Shown piece after piece: positions 35,120 through 47,834 of a DNA stretch of 64,000 nt (the first letter of the stretch is position 1; the number at the start of each line of letters is the position of its first letter). The DNA comes from Leucocoprinus leucothites (taxonomy: Eukaryota > Basidiomycota > Agaricomycetes > Agaricales > Agaricaceae), in NCBI GenBank assembly GCA_013368445.1, contig JAACJO010000013.1, positions 744,001-808,000 of the forward strand. Direction: 5' to 3'. The position numbers were made by a program, and so were the translations under genes. Below the pieces are notes generated by a model. That model searched no databases, had not been told where the DNA came from, and was given only the letters and a program-made list of their open reading frames with translations.

Positions 35120-36774
35120 TCATGCATGAAGATAACGAGCAGCCGTTATATCAACAACAACAATCGAAGTCTGACTACGATCCTTGAAAATTATCACGTG
35201 GCCCAAATCTTCACTGAAAGCTGCCACCTCCGATCCCCTCTCCAGATGAAGTACTCTAAAGCCATCTAGCAGCCGCCTGAAGTAGCTCAACGAGGAAGGT
35301 GATTCGTGTCTGAAGTCTGTCCAGGAACGATGGATGACCTCAACCAATCCATCTTGGGCGTCCAGGGGGACAGAAAATGACGTGCCCAGTTTCCACCCGA
35401 CTGTCCTGTTCAGAAATTTGTCATGCTTGCCAAGCCTTAGAGCTCTGGGGGGGGGGGGGGGGTTGATTTATCGTGTGGTATCCGCAATCCTCTGAACTCT
35501 GCACCGCACATAACTATCGCGACAATGTGTGATTCAAGAGGGGACCACCGAATGTAGGAGCAGGAATCGTAAATAAACGGTACGGTGTATAGTAACTCGA
35601 AATTGCAACCCATTGTAGGTTCAGGATAGACAATTTCGTACAGCCGTAATGCTTCACATGTGGTGCAAACGGCGAGAACATCGTCATAGATGAAAGTTGC
35701 TAGCTACAATTTTCATTATTTTAAGGCCGAGCGAGAAAAGTGGGATTCCACGAAGGTATCTTTCCCGAAGAAACTGGTTTGGGCAACGGGTTTGATTGGA
35801 CAATAGTTGGAGCTTTCAGATGCCTCTTGAAATAGTAGGCGAAAATATCTTTCATCCTGTGATCATTCGGATCTCCGCGAATTTCGGTGTAATAGTGCTT
35901 GTTGAGGGCAGATCGTCCCGCATACCAGCCCTGGTGTCCGTAGCTACAAAACGACGCAGCGAGGGTTGCAGTTAGAGTTGCACTGGCGCCGTGCCCTTTG
36001 AGCTGTACGCTGTAAATGAACTGTCTTGGGTTGACTGATAGAACAAAAGGTAAACGAGTTTCCACACGAAGAAAAATGAGAGGGGAACTGACCCGAATCA
36101 GAAACATTCCCTGCAACGTAGAAAGAAAGGTATGGGCTTGAGCGATCGAACCAAAAGGTATAACCAACATATTCCATGACGGGGTCCTTGTCAAAACTCG
36201 ATGGGCTGAAAAGACATTGTTGAGTTGGGTTGGTGGAGTCCAGGTCATACATCAACATCTGTGAAGGGGAATGCGCAAGTAGGAACCATCGTCCACCTGG
36301 GAGAAGACACGACTGAGGGATATGAAGGCCACGGAATTTGACGACCCCCAGGTCGATGAGTCGGGCATGGGGTTGGACTTGCAGGTCTGACTCCAATACG
36401 GCACGGGCTGTGCTTCTTCATAACATCCACACCTCTAACTCTTGAATACTGTAGTATGATATGTCTTCTTCCGGAGGGACAAGACCCTGCTCCAGCTGTA
36501 GTCCGCTAATGATTCTGCGCCATAAGTGCCGAGACTTTGTGGCATTATAATAAACTGTTTTACAAGTCTAGAGGTGGATAAGTTGTTAGTCGGTAATTTT
36601 AGCAGTATCACGTACCCTTCTCGCCGAAAAAACACTTGAGCAGCCCGATAGGATTAGTATCTCTACTAAGAGTTCGCGAGGGAGTGAAAGAAGCCCAGGC
36701 GCATCACCTTCGCGATGTACAGGTCGTAAGGTGGTGCTATCGTAGGAGTTGATCGTGTCTGTTACCAGGTCCAT
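35120..36774 (-). pseudogene. F-box protein gene, disrupted
   Basis: The start is ATG at 36774. An N-terminal F-box (LLSLPRELLVEIL, about residues 28-40) would bind Skp1 in an SCF ubiquitin ligase. An intron (GTACGTG...CTCTAG) follows after SARR, and the next exon (CKTVYYNATKSRHLWRRII) completes the box. The rest resembles the beta-rich C-terminal region of Agaricomycete F-box proteins (GLHIPQSCLLPGGRWFLL, MYDLDS). It seems to extend through further exons (LAVCTTCEALRLYEIVYPEP, CSYIRWSPLESHIVAIVM) to a stop at 35120. Two faults are visible. One is an in-frame TGA at 36418-36420 (LEVWML-stop-RSTARA), which would be CGA before deamination. The other is a G16 run at 35447-35462 that puts the last part out of frame unless it is the pyrimidine tract of an intron. 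Recent decay or an assembly error both fit. Confidence 0.6.
35447..35462. repeat. G16 homopolymer
   Basis: Sixteen consecutive G on the plus strand read as C16 on the coding strand of the F-box gene. Fourteen or seventeen would keep the reading frame across it. Confidence 0.9.
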
Positions 36775-37457
36775 GATTGAGAGGAAAGTCCGGTCTTAAC
36801 TTTGAGCTTAATGAGTACGGATTAGTCCGTCAATCAGAGTCAAATCCTGTCGGTTGTGGAGGACTAGATGAGACTAAAGGGTCAAAGAACAAACCTTGGG
36901 TAACCGAACCGGTCCGACGTTCTCCCACCGGACCGAGATTGTACCAGGCGTTAAGGGACACCGAGTCGGGGTAATTGACTGTGTGACTGTCTGGCTTCTG
37001 CGTCGGGAAAGACTGGAGGATGCTCCTGGTGTCGGTATATCCCCAAAAGTAGAGTTGCGTATTTTTTAGGCTGTTTAAGATGATCTCTAGCGATGAAGGA
37101 TGGTACGCTTGAAAACGAGTCAAGTAATCGAGGATGGGGATAACTCCGAAAGTGGTACGCCTCTGAGCGGCCGCTTTCTATCTGCGCGGCTGTCAAGAAA
37201 GCCCGACTCTGTGCGACTCATAAGTACCATGTGGTTAGCTGCGCTTATGGGCTGGGACAACCGCATATGTATGCTTTGCTTTCGCGGAGGGTGGCTCACG
37301 ACTGCTGACCTCAGGAAGACCTCCGACGATCATAACCGTGAGAAGATCATTTCATTAGAACCAGTCGCGGTACAACCCAAATCATATATCGTGTTCACTC
37401 AGTCCTATACTTATGTCCTTCCCTCATCACTACCACCCTCACCTCCTCTAACGTGCG
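36775..37457. promoter_or_regulatory. Divergent promoter region, F-box / USP
   Basis: This 683-base gap lies between the divergent start codons of the F-box gene (-) and the ubiquitin protease (+). A pyrimidine-rich block just before the protease ATG (about 37415-37450, CCTTCCCTCATC-like) resembles the CT-rich start regions of fungal promoters. Open frames here (36830-37123 minus, 37100-37546 plus) show no motif. Confidence 0.4.
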
Positions 37458-40400
37458 ATGCCGAAGCAGAAAGTACCGACACCACAGGAAATCTACTGGG
37501 CTCGCAAGCAAGCAGAGGAAGCCTACCTACCACCTGGACTCATTAACCATGGAAACACTTGCTTCATGAACTCGGTGTTACAAGGCGTATGTCGAATTTG
37601 ACTAGTCTGACAGCCTCTGCTGATAGTCCTTTGATCATTTTGTGTTCTGTTGATTCATACTGAAGCTCATTGCAACTCGATTACTCGCTGACCTTGTTCA
37701 ATTCAATGATATCCCAAAGGAAACCCAAGAACGCTCAAGTGCGCTACTTCTTTCTCGGCGCTCTCCACAGCTCACAAATTGTCATGGAGTTGGTGGTATC
37801 TACGAGAAAGAATGGGTGAGCATGCCGATCGGTGACAGGTTTATCGACATCATGTACCAGGCGTGGCGCATTCAGTCAGAGAAGAAGCGGGAAAATCTGA
37901 GCCCCAAGTAAGCTACCTTCATTCTTGACTGCTTGTTAGCCTAGTGCCCTATCTGAAACCGTTATGGTTGCTTTCAGGGTCTTGCTAAATGCCGTGGGGC
38001 AGAAGTATGACCAATACCTTGATTTCGCGCAGCAGGACGCTCATGAGTTTCTTCGGATCCTCCTCGATGCGATGAGAATGGAGGAGCAAGATGTGAGGTG
38101 CACGTGGGTTTTGCTTTACTTTAGCTAATATCACAGAAATAGATTATCAAACAGCGCCAACCGCCACCACCCAAACAGTCCAAGAAACGTCGGCGATCTT
38201 CTCAACTACCCCCAGCTTCAACACCCCAACCCTCTACCCACCCATCCAAAATCCTATCAAACACTGAATCTATACCATCGTCACCTCAACCCCTCTCCGA
38301 GGCTGATACCCTCATGTCGTTCTCTGACATGATCTTCGGAGGGAAATTGACAAGTATCCTTGTCTGCCAAAAATGCAAGCACATCTCCCAAACCTACGAG
38401 GACTTCAACGACATCTCATTATCTCTGAAACCAGAAGATTACGCGGCCACCCATTCGCGTAAACGTGATCGGTTCAAGAAACTTGCCAAGAAGTTGACAG
38501 CGTTCCCGGGTACCTCATTGGTCGGTGCCAGTACAAGTACATCAAACTCAAACTCACAAGCGGGCGGCAATACCGGTATTCGAAGTGAAACCAAGGATGA
38601 GAGCGATGAGGTCGAAACCTTCAATGATGGATTGGGTGTTGGTGGTCCGAATGGGAGAATGGGAATCGCATTGTCGATACAGCGATCTTCGTCTGTACCT
38701 CCTTCACCACGGGAACGAGAGGACCCTCAAATGTCCGAGAAGATGTTGCAGCATCTTGTTTCTCGTCGACGGAGTATGGAGCACCTCCATTCCGATATAC
38801 TTGTTCCGCCATCCAACGATGCATCAGAATCTAGCCATGATTCTGGCCCGCGTTCTGGCCCACGCGCTGGCGACGATCCCGCCTTCGTACCTGTTGAACG
38901 ATCTGATACCTCTACTGTTCCTGTAAATGGAGCGCCAGATGGTTCAGATCTCGAACACGCGCAGATGAGCTCGTCGGAGACAAAGGAAACAGAAAGCGAT
39001 GACTCTAAAGTTATCATCAACAGCAATGCCGTTCCTACTCTCACACCCGAAGAAAAACACGTCGAGTTCGTTGCAAAGGAGAAACCTATCAGAGATCATG
39101 ATCAGGAGAAATTGCTCAATGGAAAGGACAAGAAGAAGCGGGACGACGACAGTTGGACGAAACTTGGCCGTAGGATCAGTTTGAGTGTCAAAATTGGTCG
39201 GCGCGATAACAAAGACAAGGAGAAGGGGAAGAAGGACAAGGGCAAAGTCAAAGAGAAGGCGGAGCTGAAGGAGAAAGAGAAGGATGATACCAAAGATAAG
39301 AAGCGTTCAGCGGACCGACGCTTCAGTGCTTTGGCTCTGAAACCCAAACCATCGTCTTCCATTGCATCGACATCTGACGTGGCATTGGCCTCAGGTGACG
39401 AACGCTCAGCCCATGAAACAAATATCCAATTATCTTCCCCACCACTTGCCTCAAGTACCACAATCGTAACCTCAGCATCCTCCCCAGGAATACTTTCCCC
39501 TCCACCCTCATCATCCACTGTTTCGAATGAACCACCACAACCACCAATAGTTACCCCCAAACCCATCCGTTCAATCTCGAGCCAATCGTATAACATTCCC
39601 CGACTTGGTACACCTCTACAATCGATTCAATCGCACATGCAAACCATCAATACGCATGTACAGGCTCAGGTACAAAAGGTCAGCGGAATTCAACGATCCA
39701 AGAGCCCTAAGCCCCCAAAGCAGACGAAGGAGGAGCAAGAATATCTAAGGAGGATTTTGGCTGATGTAGCGCCCGTGCCTATATCTTCACGTACTCCGAG
39801 CGGATCCAATGGCGTGGAGAAAGTGAAGGATGGGAGTGGGAGTGGAGTGAGTGATGTGGAGAAAAGCGGAGGGTCAAATCCGTTGACGAGGTTGAAGACC
39901 TCAGCACAGCTGCACGTTCCTGGACCAAAGGTTCAAGACGATCATAGTGTGTCATCTTTAAGCACGAATGTCGGAACGTGGCTCCCATTGGCTGCCGTCA
40001 GTCAATTTAGTGGGCTGGAGGAATGTCTGAGGATGTTTACGGCTGTGGAGGTGTTGGATGGAGAGAACATGGTTGGATGTCGGAGGTGTTGGAAGATTCA
40101 GAATGGGTATGTGAAGGGGACGAAAGATGGAGAGGACAGTGATGATGAGGATGATGAAGAGAGGGTACCTGAGCCCGATCCTGTACCTCGAGAAGGGGTG
40201 GAGGGCAAGGACAAACTGCTCGCACCTCCATTGGGGTCCTTTGCTTCTCAGTCGTCTCAGTCGTCCGTGTCATCTAATACGACTTTCGCCTCTGCTGAGT
40301 CCGGTGGATTGGAAATCACTAGCGGGAACGAGACCGTCCTCGGCTCGAGAGTCACAGCGAGCCCAAGTCAATCTCCTGTTCCATTTTCTATGTCGACGCC

Positions 40401-42082
40401 TACACTTGCTCCCTCCAATACAACGTTTTCATCCGACACGGCGGTCACCGTGACCACCCCTCGCCCCCCACATCGATCAAGTTCAACACCCATCGGAGAT
40501 CAACCGGACTATTGGCCTGACTCGACAATCGTTACACCTAAACCTCCCTCTGTACACCCACCGCCGGTCCCTCCAAAGGACGAGTTCCACCAGTATCGTA
40601 TTTCTGTAATGCCTTCACCTCCATCCTCGCCTCGGTCTCCTCGGCCTTTACCCAATACGCCTGGAGGTCTTCCTATCCCTCGCATATCTACAACTCCAGC
40701 TGCTGATACCCTGTCAAATGGCGCTGCTTCCAGTGCTAGAGTGGAGGATGTCTTTATTGATAACCACGATGATGACGCGGGTGGTAACAGTGGAACACAC
40801 ACTCCAGCATCCACCTCTTCTCAATCGAGCTTCCCTTGGGACCTCACAGAGGGATCAACAACGGGAACTGATGATGAAAGTAAGAAAGTAAGGAAGCGGC
40901 AAGGGATGGTATTTCGGGACTCTTTGGTTGTTCCGTCGAGGGTGCCTGGTCGGCCACGACCAAAAAGGACACAGACGATGAGTACGGAGAGAGATGGGCT
41001 CAGTGACGATGCTGATAGCGTGAGCACCAGTGCGAGTTTGAGTGTAAGCGTGACGGCTAGCGAGGAGAGTGAGAGTGGGGAGGAGAGCGCTGAGGAGAGC
41101 GCGTCGGATGTAGGTGGAGAAATTAGTGGGCCAGCTCTTTCTCCGCCAGGGTTGGAGCATGAAGAACGTTCTTCATTGGGTCCTCCGACGACAACGTCGC
41201 CTGCTCCTGATAACCTGTCTGAGAAGGCTCTTCCGACTGTATCCCCGAAGCAAGCGCCTTCAAAACAGCCTGCAAAGGTTAAGAAGAAGAAAGAGAGGAT
41301 TCTACGACCTGCATATAAACGATACCTTATTTCGATACCCCCTCCAGTTCTCGTCATTCACCTCAAGCGATTTCAGCAAATGAGTACATCGAACTCATCA
41401 GCGTTGTCATCGCTCGCAGAAAAAATCGCGGCTGGTTTCTCTCCCAATCAGACAAGTGGAAATCGAGGTGGTGCTTACGGTGGGGGTTTTGGGGGGTTTG
41501 GAGGAATTGGTGGAGGTGGATTCAAAAAGTTGGAAGAGTTTGTGTCGTTCCCTGAGTGGTTGGACTTGAGCCCCTTCTTGGCGCCCAAGAAAGAGGAAGA
41601 AGCTACTCCGAGTGGATCGCGTTCGAGCAAGCAAGGGTCGAATGGGAAGGTTGTGAGTAGGCGAGATGGGACGAGAGACAAGGACGGGAGGTGCATGTAC
41701 CGACTTTATGCTGTGGTGGTACATATCGGAAACATGGTAAGCTTTAGTTTGTATCTTTAATATTTCCTAGACTTATAGATGGTTGCAGTTGGGTGGGCAT
41801 TATGTCGCTTACGTTGCTTTACCTGACGAACCTCCTTTGGTGAACGCTCGCGTCCATGAGGCGAATCACACCAATGGGGGAGAGCGGACGAGTCAATACT
41901 CGGGGGAGAAGGGAGGCTCGGACGAGGCTGTCGACTCGACCGAGAAACATACCTCTACAACGGGAGGGAAGAGAGCGGTGAAGAGGCAGTGGGCATATAT
42001 TTCGGACACGAACGTGCGGCCGGTGCCGCTCGAGGAAGTTCTAAATGCGCGGGCGTACATTTGTATGTACGAACGAGTTTGA
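37458..42082 (+). CDS. Ubiquitin-specific protease (USP, peptidase C19)
   Basis: Exons are 37458-37586, 37666-37907, 37978-38092, 38143-41736 and 41789-42082, all with GT/AG borders, giving 1,457 residues. The enzyme removes ubiquitin from proteins. The Cys box is GLINHGNTCFMNSVLQ, with catalytic Cys at residue 35. QQDAHEFLRILLDAM follows in exon 3, and a zinc-binding pair is seen (CQKCKHIS and CRRCWKIQNG). The His box is LGGHYVAYVALPDE in the last exon, and the protein ends with WAYISDTNVRPVPLEEVLNA. Between the boxes lie about 1,000 residues of low-complexity insertions rich in Ser/Pro/Lys/Glu, so the catalytic fold is split, as in some USP16/45-like and fungal enzymes. The start ATG follows a CT-rich leader and directly precedes the conserved box. 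Confidence in the family is high, but the exact subfamily is not settled. Confidence 0.9.
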
Positions 42083-42739
42083 TCATAAAGGAACAGTTGG
42101 GGTCTCTGGTTTGGTTTTCGAGGACTTATTTAATTTATTAACTTTTTTCGGACGATTGCTTGTGTACAAAAGTAAAGCTGCTTTCTTGCGGGTGCTATCA
42201 GTTCCATATTAGGAACCTTTGAGTTTTTTCCCGGGGAATGGGTGTATCATGAAAGTATTATATCATCGCATAGCTGTTAATTATTCTCCCACAATGCGAT
42301 TTCAATATCGGAGCCTCTAGCATACACTATGATATAGGGTTGGCCGCAAGGAGCCATAAGTGTATCCTAATTGATTATTTGCGAGCGGCGTCATGACAAG
42401 CAATATGTAATTACATTGTTAAGTACAATTTGGTTAGTAGCAACAACAAGGCGACAACAGAGGCACGTTGCTTTGCAATGGTACGTGCGAAGCAGATCCA
42501 AGTGCAAAAAATAAATATCCAATTTAAACCAAGATAGGAAACCGGAAAAGCTAAACCCGGGACATAACCGTTTTTGTTTTTAGAACCCAAGTGGAAATCA
42601 AATCAAACGAAAGAATAGCAGAAAAAAGCGTGAAGATCTCCGAACGTGGATGAACCTGTTCAGTATCTAGAAGGCGGAACGAAGTACTGTATACTCCCTG
42701 AATTGGGGGTTTACCAGAGGGGGAGAAAGACAGGGACGT
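42083..42739. other. Convergent 3' intergenic region
   Basis: This holds the 3' flanks of the protease (+) and the carboxylesterase (-). It is AT-rich and has no gene. Confidence 0.6.
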
Positions 42740-44833
42740 CTATGGTCCGCGGCTAAGTTCCACGCCGACCTTTTGAACGAGCTGCATTCCGAGAGGCTCA
42801 AAAATCTCCTTCCAGAGCTGTCGCCGTCTGCGACCCTCGAATATGCTCTTCGACCGCTCGCCAGTCTCTCCCTCAGGTCCAAAGACAAACACCTTATCCT
42901 CGTGCCAAGGAGACTCGCCATAGGCGAAAGCTATCCACTTCTCCTGAATGGTGTCTTTCACCCTCATGTAAGAGAACTGGTCCACGATATAGGTTTCCCA
43001 TTCCTCTTCTTCCGTATACTCCCATGGTCGTCGCTCAATCTCGATATCGTCGTCATCAACATCATCGTACGATCCGTCAAAGTAAACTTCCTCGACGGGC
43101 GAGTCGGACGTGGATTTAATGTCAGGAAGGGGAACGTTGTCGAAGAGATATATGAGGTCAGCAGCATGATGGGGAACACCACGTGAAGGACCCTCTTGGT
43201 CAAAGACGTATCGCCACACGTTGCGGCCACCGCGCTCCCGCTTGGCATTTCGAGCGATAACTTCTGTTGGCCAGGCTACACGGGCATCGTTAACGAGCTC
43301 GAGAAGACGATCGGGAAGCTCTTCGTCAGGTGTGCAGCTGCTAATTTCAAAAGCACGCAGAACATTGTTGGCTTTATTGAGAGACTGTGTACAAGCCTTC
43401 AGGCGGCGAACAACGGCGGGACCCGACCAGGTGGAGATTGAGCCGGACCATAGTAGAGAGTCGCTGCAACAATCTCCGATGATGAGGGGCTGTAGATTAT
43501 TGAGGTGCTGAAGTTTGGGAGCCGAAGAAGCGGGTGGACGAGAGGAAGAGTGAAGTTCTCGTAGGCGTGACCGACTGCGACTAGAACGACGATGCGAAAC
43601 AACACCCTTTAGCAGCGTGTTCTCCTTTTCGCTACGAGGTCGAGAAGGGGTGGCCTCGTGGTTGAAGTATTCCTTCCAATCCTTTCGGAAGAACTCTTCA
43701 TCGTCAATAGCGCGATGCATTGAGCGCATGTCGGTGAGTTTTTTGACGTCAACGGCTCGGAGCTCATCAACGGTAGATACGTGAAGGGCAGACATTATCC
43801 TCGAAAGATGCCAGCCGGCACTTGCCACATCAGGCAAGTAGGATTCAATGATGGCACTCTGGATGATGGCCCGGGCGAACATAGGGCGCGTTTCGTTTGC
43901 AGCTGAGAGCAGCTGATAAACGATGTCCATTGCACCGGAAGACTCGCCGAAAAGTGTGACATTTTCTGGGTCACCACCGAACCCTTGGATGTAGTAGTGA
44001 ATCCATTCGAGGGCTTTTCTTTGGTCACGTAGACCTAAATTGGGGTAAGCTGTGCATAAGATAGAATACGATGTCATAACTTACCGTAGTTTCCACATCC
44101 GTCGTCACCATTGGTCACGTTATCCTCGCGGATTGCAGGACTGCAAGCAAAGCCGAGCAATCCTATCCGGAAGCTGCATAGTGCAAGGTCAATAAATGAG
44201 CCGTCACAAACGAGGAATGACTTACTTCAAGCTGACAAGAATTATGGGTTTTCCAAATTCCATGCTCTTGCGCACAATAGACCCGCCATCATAGATCCAC
44301 GACGAGCCAGACCCTCTATCCCCGCCTCTGAGACAAAATCAGCTGGAGTCAGGCGACGAGAGCATTAATGCGTACCCATGTATCCAGACCATGACTGGAA
44401 GACGAGAATGCACGGTTAATCCGGCGGGACACGTAATGTTCAAATTGAGGCATTCAAACTCATCCTGCTTGTGGTTTTGTGGAGGGATATCCACATGGTT
44501 TAGACCGAAAAGCATCTCTTCCGTGACCTTGCCTTCCTGAGATTGCGGGCATACAGGCCTACACAGGTGCTATCTTCAGTAAATGAAGCTGAGAGAAAGG
44601 AAAATTCAAGCGTACCCGTGTTTTGAGGCATCAGTTATTGCGGGGTATGAGTTGAACAGTTTTGACTGGCGAAAACGTGCAGGTATCGCGCCATACTTGA
44701 TACCGAGATACTGGTGTATAGGCGCATCGGGCGTGGAAGCTGGATGGTCGACACCACAGAAAGTCGTGTCGAGAACGACATGATGCAGCTTTGGGTACGG
44801 CTGGGACTGGTGGTGGTCTTGTACAATAGGCAT
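42740..44833 (-). CDS. Type B carboxylesterase/lipase family protein
   Basis: Exons on the minus strand are 44833-44616, 44558-44376, 44328-44226, 44173-44095 and 44034-42740, which sum to 1,878 bases and 625 residues. This is an alpha/beta-hydrolase that cleaves esters. The oxyanion-hole motif is WIHGGG, split by an intron after the first Gly. The region NLGLRDQRKALEWI leads to the nucleophile elbow GESSGA (family usual GESAG). The catalytic His is probably in GVPHHAADL. No signal peptide is seen, so a cytosolic enzyme is likely. An acidic insertion (DDVDDDDIEIE) lies before the last helices. The start at 44833 (CCAAATGCC context) is the first ATG in frame. Substrate is unknown. It converges with the protease gene. 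Confidence 0.85.
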
Positions 44834-45349
44834 TTGGAGTAAAGGTCAGACCTGCCACAGAAGGAATGAGGATTCCACGCGTAATGGAGGGGGGAGATGG
44901 TAGGGGTAAAGGTATAAGTTATAACGAAGGGTATGAGCCGGGGAGAATAGGATGGGTATGAGAATGTATCCGTGCTTCGGAAGACTGGACGGCCATGCTG
45001 ATCGATCGATTCAGATGGTTTTAGGAGGACTGTGCCAGAAAACCGAGGTGGTCTTCCTAGATAGGAAGGTGCTCAGCCCCACCACACGTGACAAGATCGG
45101 CTTGTCCCGAGCTCAGGCAGTCAGTTTTCTGGCATTTTCTCCATCGCGAGATGAATTAAGCTTCAATAGATCGGCCAGTACCTTCCAGATGACATTTATT
45201 GCCGTACCCTTTGCCTTAGTTCGACGCCGCCTCAGGACCCGTGGTCTTGCTAACGTTAACTGTGACTGCAATTTGCTTAACGTCTCTGGATCCGGAATTC
45301 AGAGCGAAGGAAAAGTCGACGGGAGATACACTGCTTGTCACAGCTTTTC
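44834..45349. other. Intergenic, upstream of carboxylesterase
   Basis: This contains the presumed carboxylesterase promoter. An open frame at 44952-45422 (plus, 156 residues) has no recognisable motif and I do not support it as a gene. Confidence 0.4.
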
Positions 45350-46180
45350 ATGGAATGGCCTGATAGTTATGCCGCTTGGAGTAGAGAGAATACGAGTTCT
45401 TCCGTCGAAGGCTGGGGCTTGAAAAGTTTTCTCGAAGTGTCTTTCCGTTTCGCCAGGATTCTATAACTGATCTGTCACACGGCCGTTCAAGCCCCTGGGA
45501 GCATCTATTAACAGAATCCCATGACCTTGAGGTTTACCTGGACACACCTTTGATATGTGGAGGAACCCCCGCACCAAGCAACACCTCGACAACCGCGACC
45601 TCAGTCTCGGATAAGCTGAGGTAGTGTTCCAAGACGTAAGGGCGAGAACCATCTAGCCTGATGTGGACAGAAACATCCGAGACTGAGGTTTCAAGTCTCA
45701 TTCAATGTTCTCCAGGGTGGTCAAAGTTGGCCAAGAGATCGAGTATCATTAAAAAAGAAGAACAGAGGCGTAAAGGCCCTGCATGCGTGGTTCACATAAA
45801 CGCCTAACGAAAAAGAGCCCGGTTAACGAACGTCACCCAATGGTACTCACCTGGCGGAGCAGACCCATTGACATTTCTGTCCGCATTCTAACTTCCACTT
45901 GCAGATGGGTCAGAAACAGGTATCTATCAGGTTCCGAATCACATTGTGTGCAGACATCTGGGTACACGATGGTGAAATACATCGAGACTGAACAAGGCAT
46001 GATACAAAATAGCACTGGATAACCATTAAGATTAGCAACAGAAAGAATAGAGACTGAACTCTGCGACTGAAATATCAGATCTTTTCGTGCATAGCGTTCC
46101 GCAGAAGTCATTGGATCAACTGAGTCTGCTGGAGAGCGTGTTAAGGCGAGATGGATCCGAGAAGGTGGAAGGGTGGTCAT
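45350..46180 (-). CDS. Possible small spliced gene, unknown
   Basis: A 110-residue open exon (46180 to 45851) starts with ATG and ends at a strong donor (CGCCAG/GTGAGT). A second exon with an acceptor near 45658 could read LDGSRPYVLEHYLSLSE and EVLLGAGVPPHIK, then another stretch to a stop near 45350. The phases of the first and second exons do not match for this reading, although an alternative acceptor at 45652 gives a different frame. I recognise no family. It may be a real lineage-specific gene or a decayed one. Confidence 0.22.
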
Positions 46181-46480
46181 CGATGACGGGGAGAATCACG
46201 AATGGGAAAGGATGGCAAGTCAAGGCGGAGGAGATGATGGTGCGATAGTGAAGGACTTGATTTCTCCCTCCAACCAACTCTCTCTTTTCTGCTCAATCGC
46301 AACCGCCAACGAGTTCGTTATCTTGATCAGTCGCGTATCGTCCAATCAAAATCCATCGATGGTCGGGGATAAGCGCTGTAATCCATTTTTGGACGACAAC
46401 ATTTATCAGCACCGATCAAGCATGTGATCAAGTATGAGTTGATGTCACGGAGATGAATTGTGAATGTGCGCTTCTTGGCT

Positions 46481-47834
46481 TCATGAAGCGCCTATGCTTG
46501 CAGAAACTTGTCCACGAGCGATGAAGTTGGGTAGATTTTTCTTGTCAGGAAGGACCATTCCGCTCTTCGCATCTTGACTGTCCATAAGTCCCTCAGAATA
46601 ATAGTCCTTCCACAACTTGTCATTAACGAGATATGGATAAGCGCCGAGAAGACGGATAAAGTCACCAGGCCTCATTTCAGGTTCGGCTCCTTCGCTAACG
46701 GCAACAGAGGACGGAAAGGACGTGTTGAGGATGCCGAAATGTACAAGATGTATCCAGAAGTATGTCATGGTGAGATGAACGGCCGTCCCAGTGTTTGAGC
46801 GTTGTTTCTCGAGTGCTTCTAGCCCCTTTAAAATTATCTTCTCTCCTGAAAAGACGGCCCTTCTGTTACCTCAATGCGAACAGTCACCGGCCGTTTACTC
46901 ACCTTCTTCGCGACCGTACTTCCGTAAGACATGAAAGATAACTCGAATTTTCAGATAGTGATCCCATTTTAATAACGACCCATCCTTGAATTGAAGCAAT
47001 AGCTCTTCCGGTGAAGTATCATCCTTCAGACGTGAGAACCAAACATTGAGTTCCTCTAGCCCCGGAGAGTGGTCAGGATGTAGAGAGGGTGGCGCTGCCT
47101 GTGCGATCATTGTGTCAACTTCCTTGAGCCTTTGACGCGATGACTCTATGGCCGCTCGCATTCTATCAAAGGCCTGAGGTATTCCACCCTCAACCGTGAG
47201 CCCTCGTATGAAAGAAGTTGGAAGTATTCCGCAAAGAGACGATCTGTTGATGAGCACTGGTCCGAATGCCGTCCGGATTTCATCCAATGACATTGCGTCT
47301 GGACAATCTTGCTTATTTGCGAGCCTACGAGTCGTATATTGACTGAGCATTGTGTGACGGAGAACAATTTAATTAGAAAGTAGGAACGCACACCAAAAGC
47401 GGCCGACGCTTGGACTTCTGAACTGAAGGCTCATCCTTGTCAACCCGCTCAAGCGCATCGCGGAGAAGCTCAACAGCGTCCTTTAGCCATCTCCTATCCG
47501 TGCTGTCAATTATCCATACCAGTGCGTCCCCTCGTTCTGCATAGGTTTGCAATGAATAGGAAAACGCCGAACGGCCAGCTGATGATGTTGGCGGGCTCAT
47601 ATCCCACATATCAATTTCTACATTGCGTGCGGTTTGCACGGTTCCATCGCGAGAGATGGTAGGGGGTGAGACTATCTCTCTGTTGAGTGTTATTGTTGGG
47701 ATGGTTGTGACTATTTTCCCCTCTTTGAGGAGGTAGAGTAGTGTTGTTTTTCCTGCTGAACGTTCCCCGCCTAGAACAATATGATAGTGGTCCACGTGGT
47801 ATAAACGATCAATAAGCTGGCGAAAGAGGGCCAT
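46481..47834 (-). CDS. Arf-like small GTPase with C-terminal domain, divergent copy
   Basis: Exons are 47834-47392, 47324-46903 and 46845-46481, giving 409 residues. Residues 1-165 form an Arf-like G domain: helical start (MALFRQLIDRLY), P-loop GGERSAGKTT (22-31), G4 LANKQD. Arf proteins bind GTP and steer membrane traffic, but this one has no Gly2 for myristoylation. The G3 site reads WDMSPPTSSAGRS where Arfs have WDVGGQ, so the switch II Gly and Gln are missing. About 200 further residues follow (LKWDHYLKIRVIFHVLRKYG, TMTYFWIHLVHF, MVLPDKKNLPNF) and are shared with the neighbour at 48.7 kb. The intron positions of the two genes agree, so they are tandem duplicates. GTP hydrolysis is probably impaired or lost. 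Confidence 0.75.

Noticed and set aside
38439..41724. Many minus-strand frames inside the ubiquitin protease gene
   Set aside because: They are low-complexity shadows of the Ser/Pro/Lys/Glu-rich insert. No splice sites or motifs support them.
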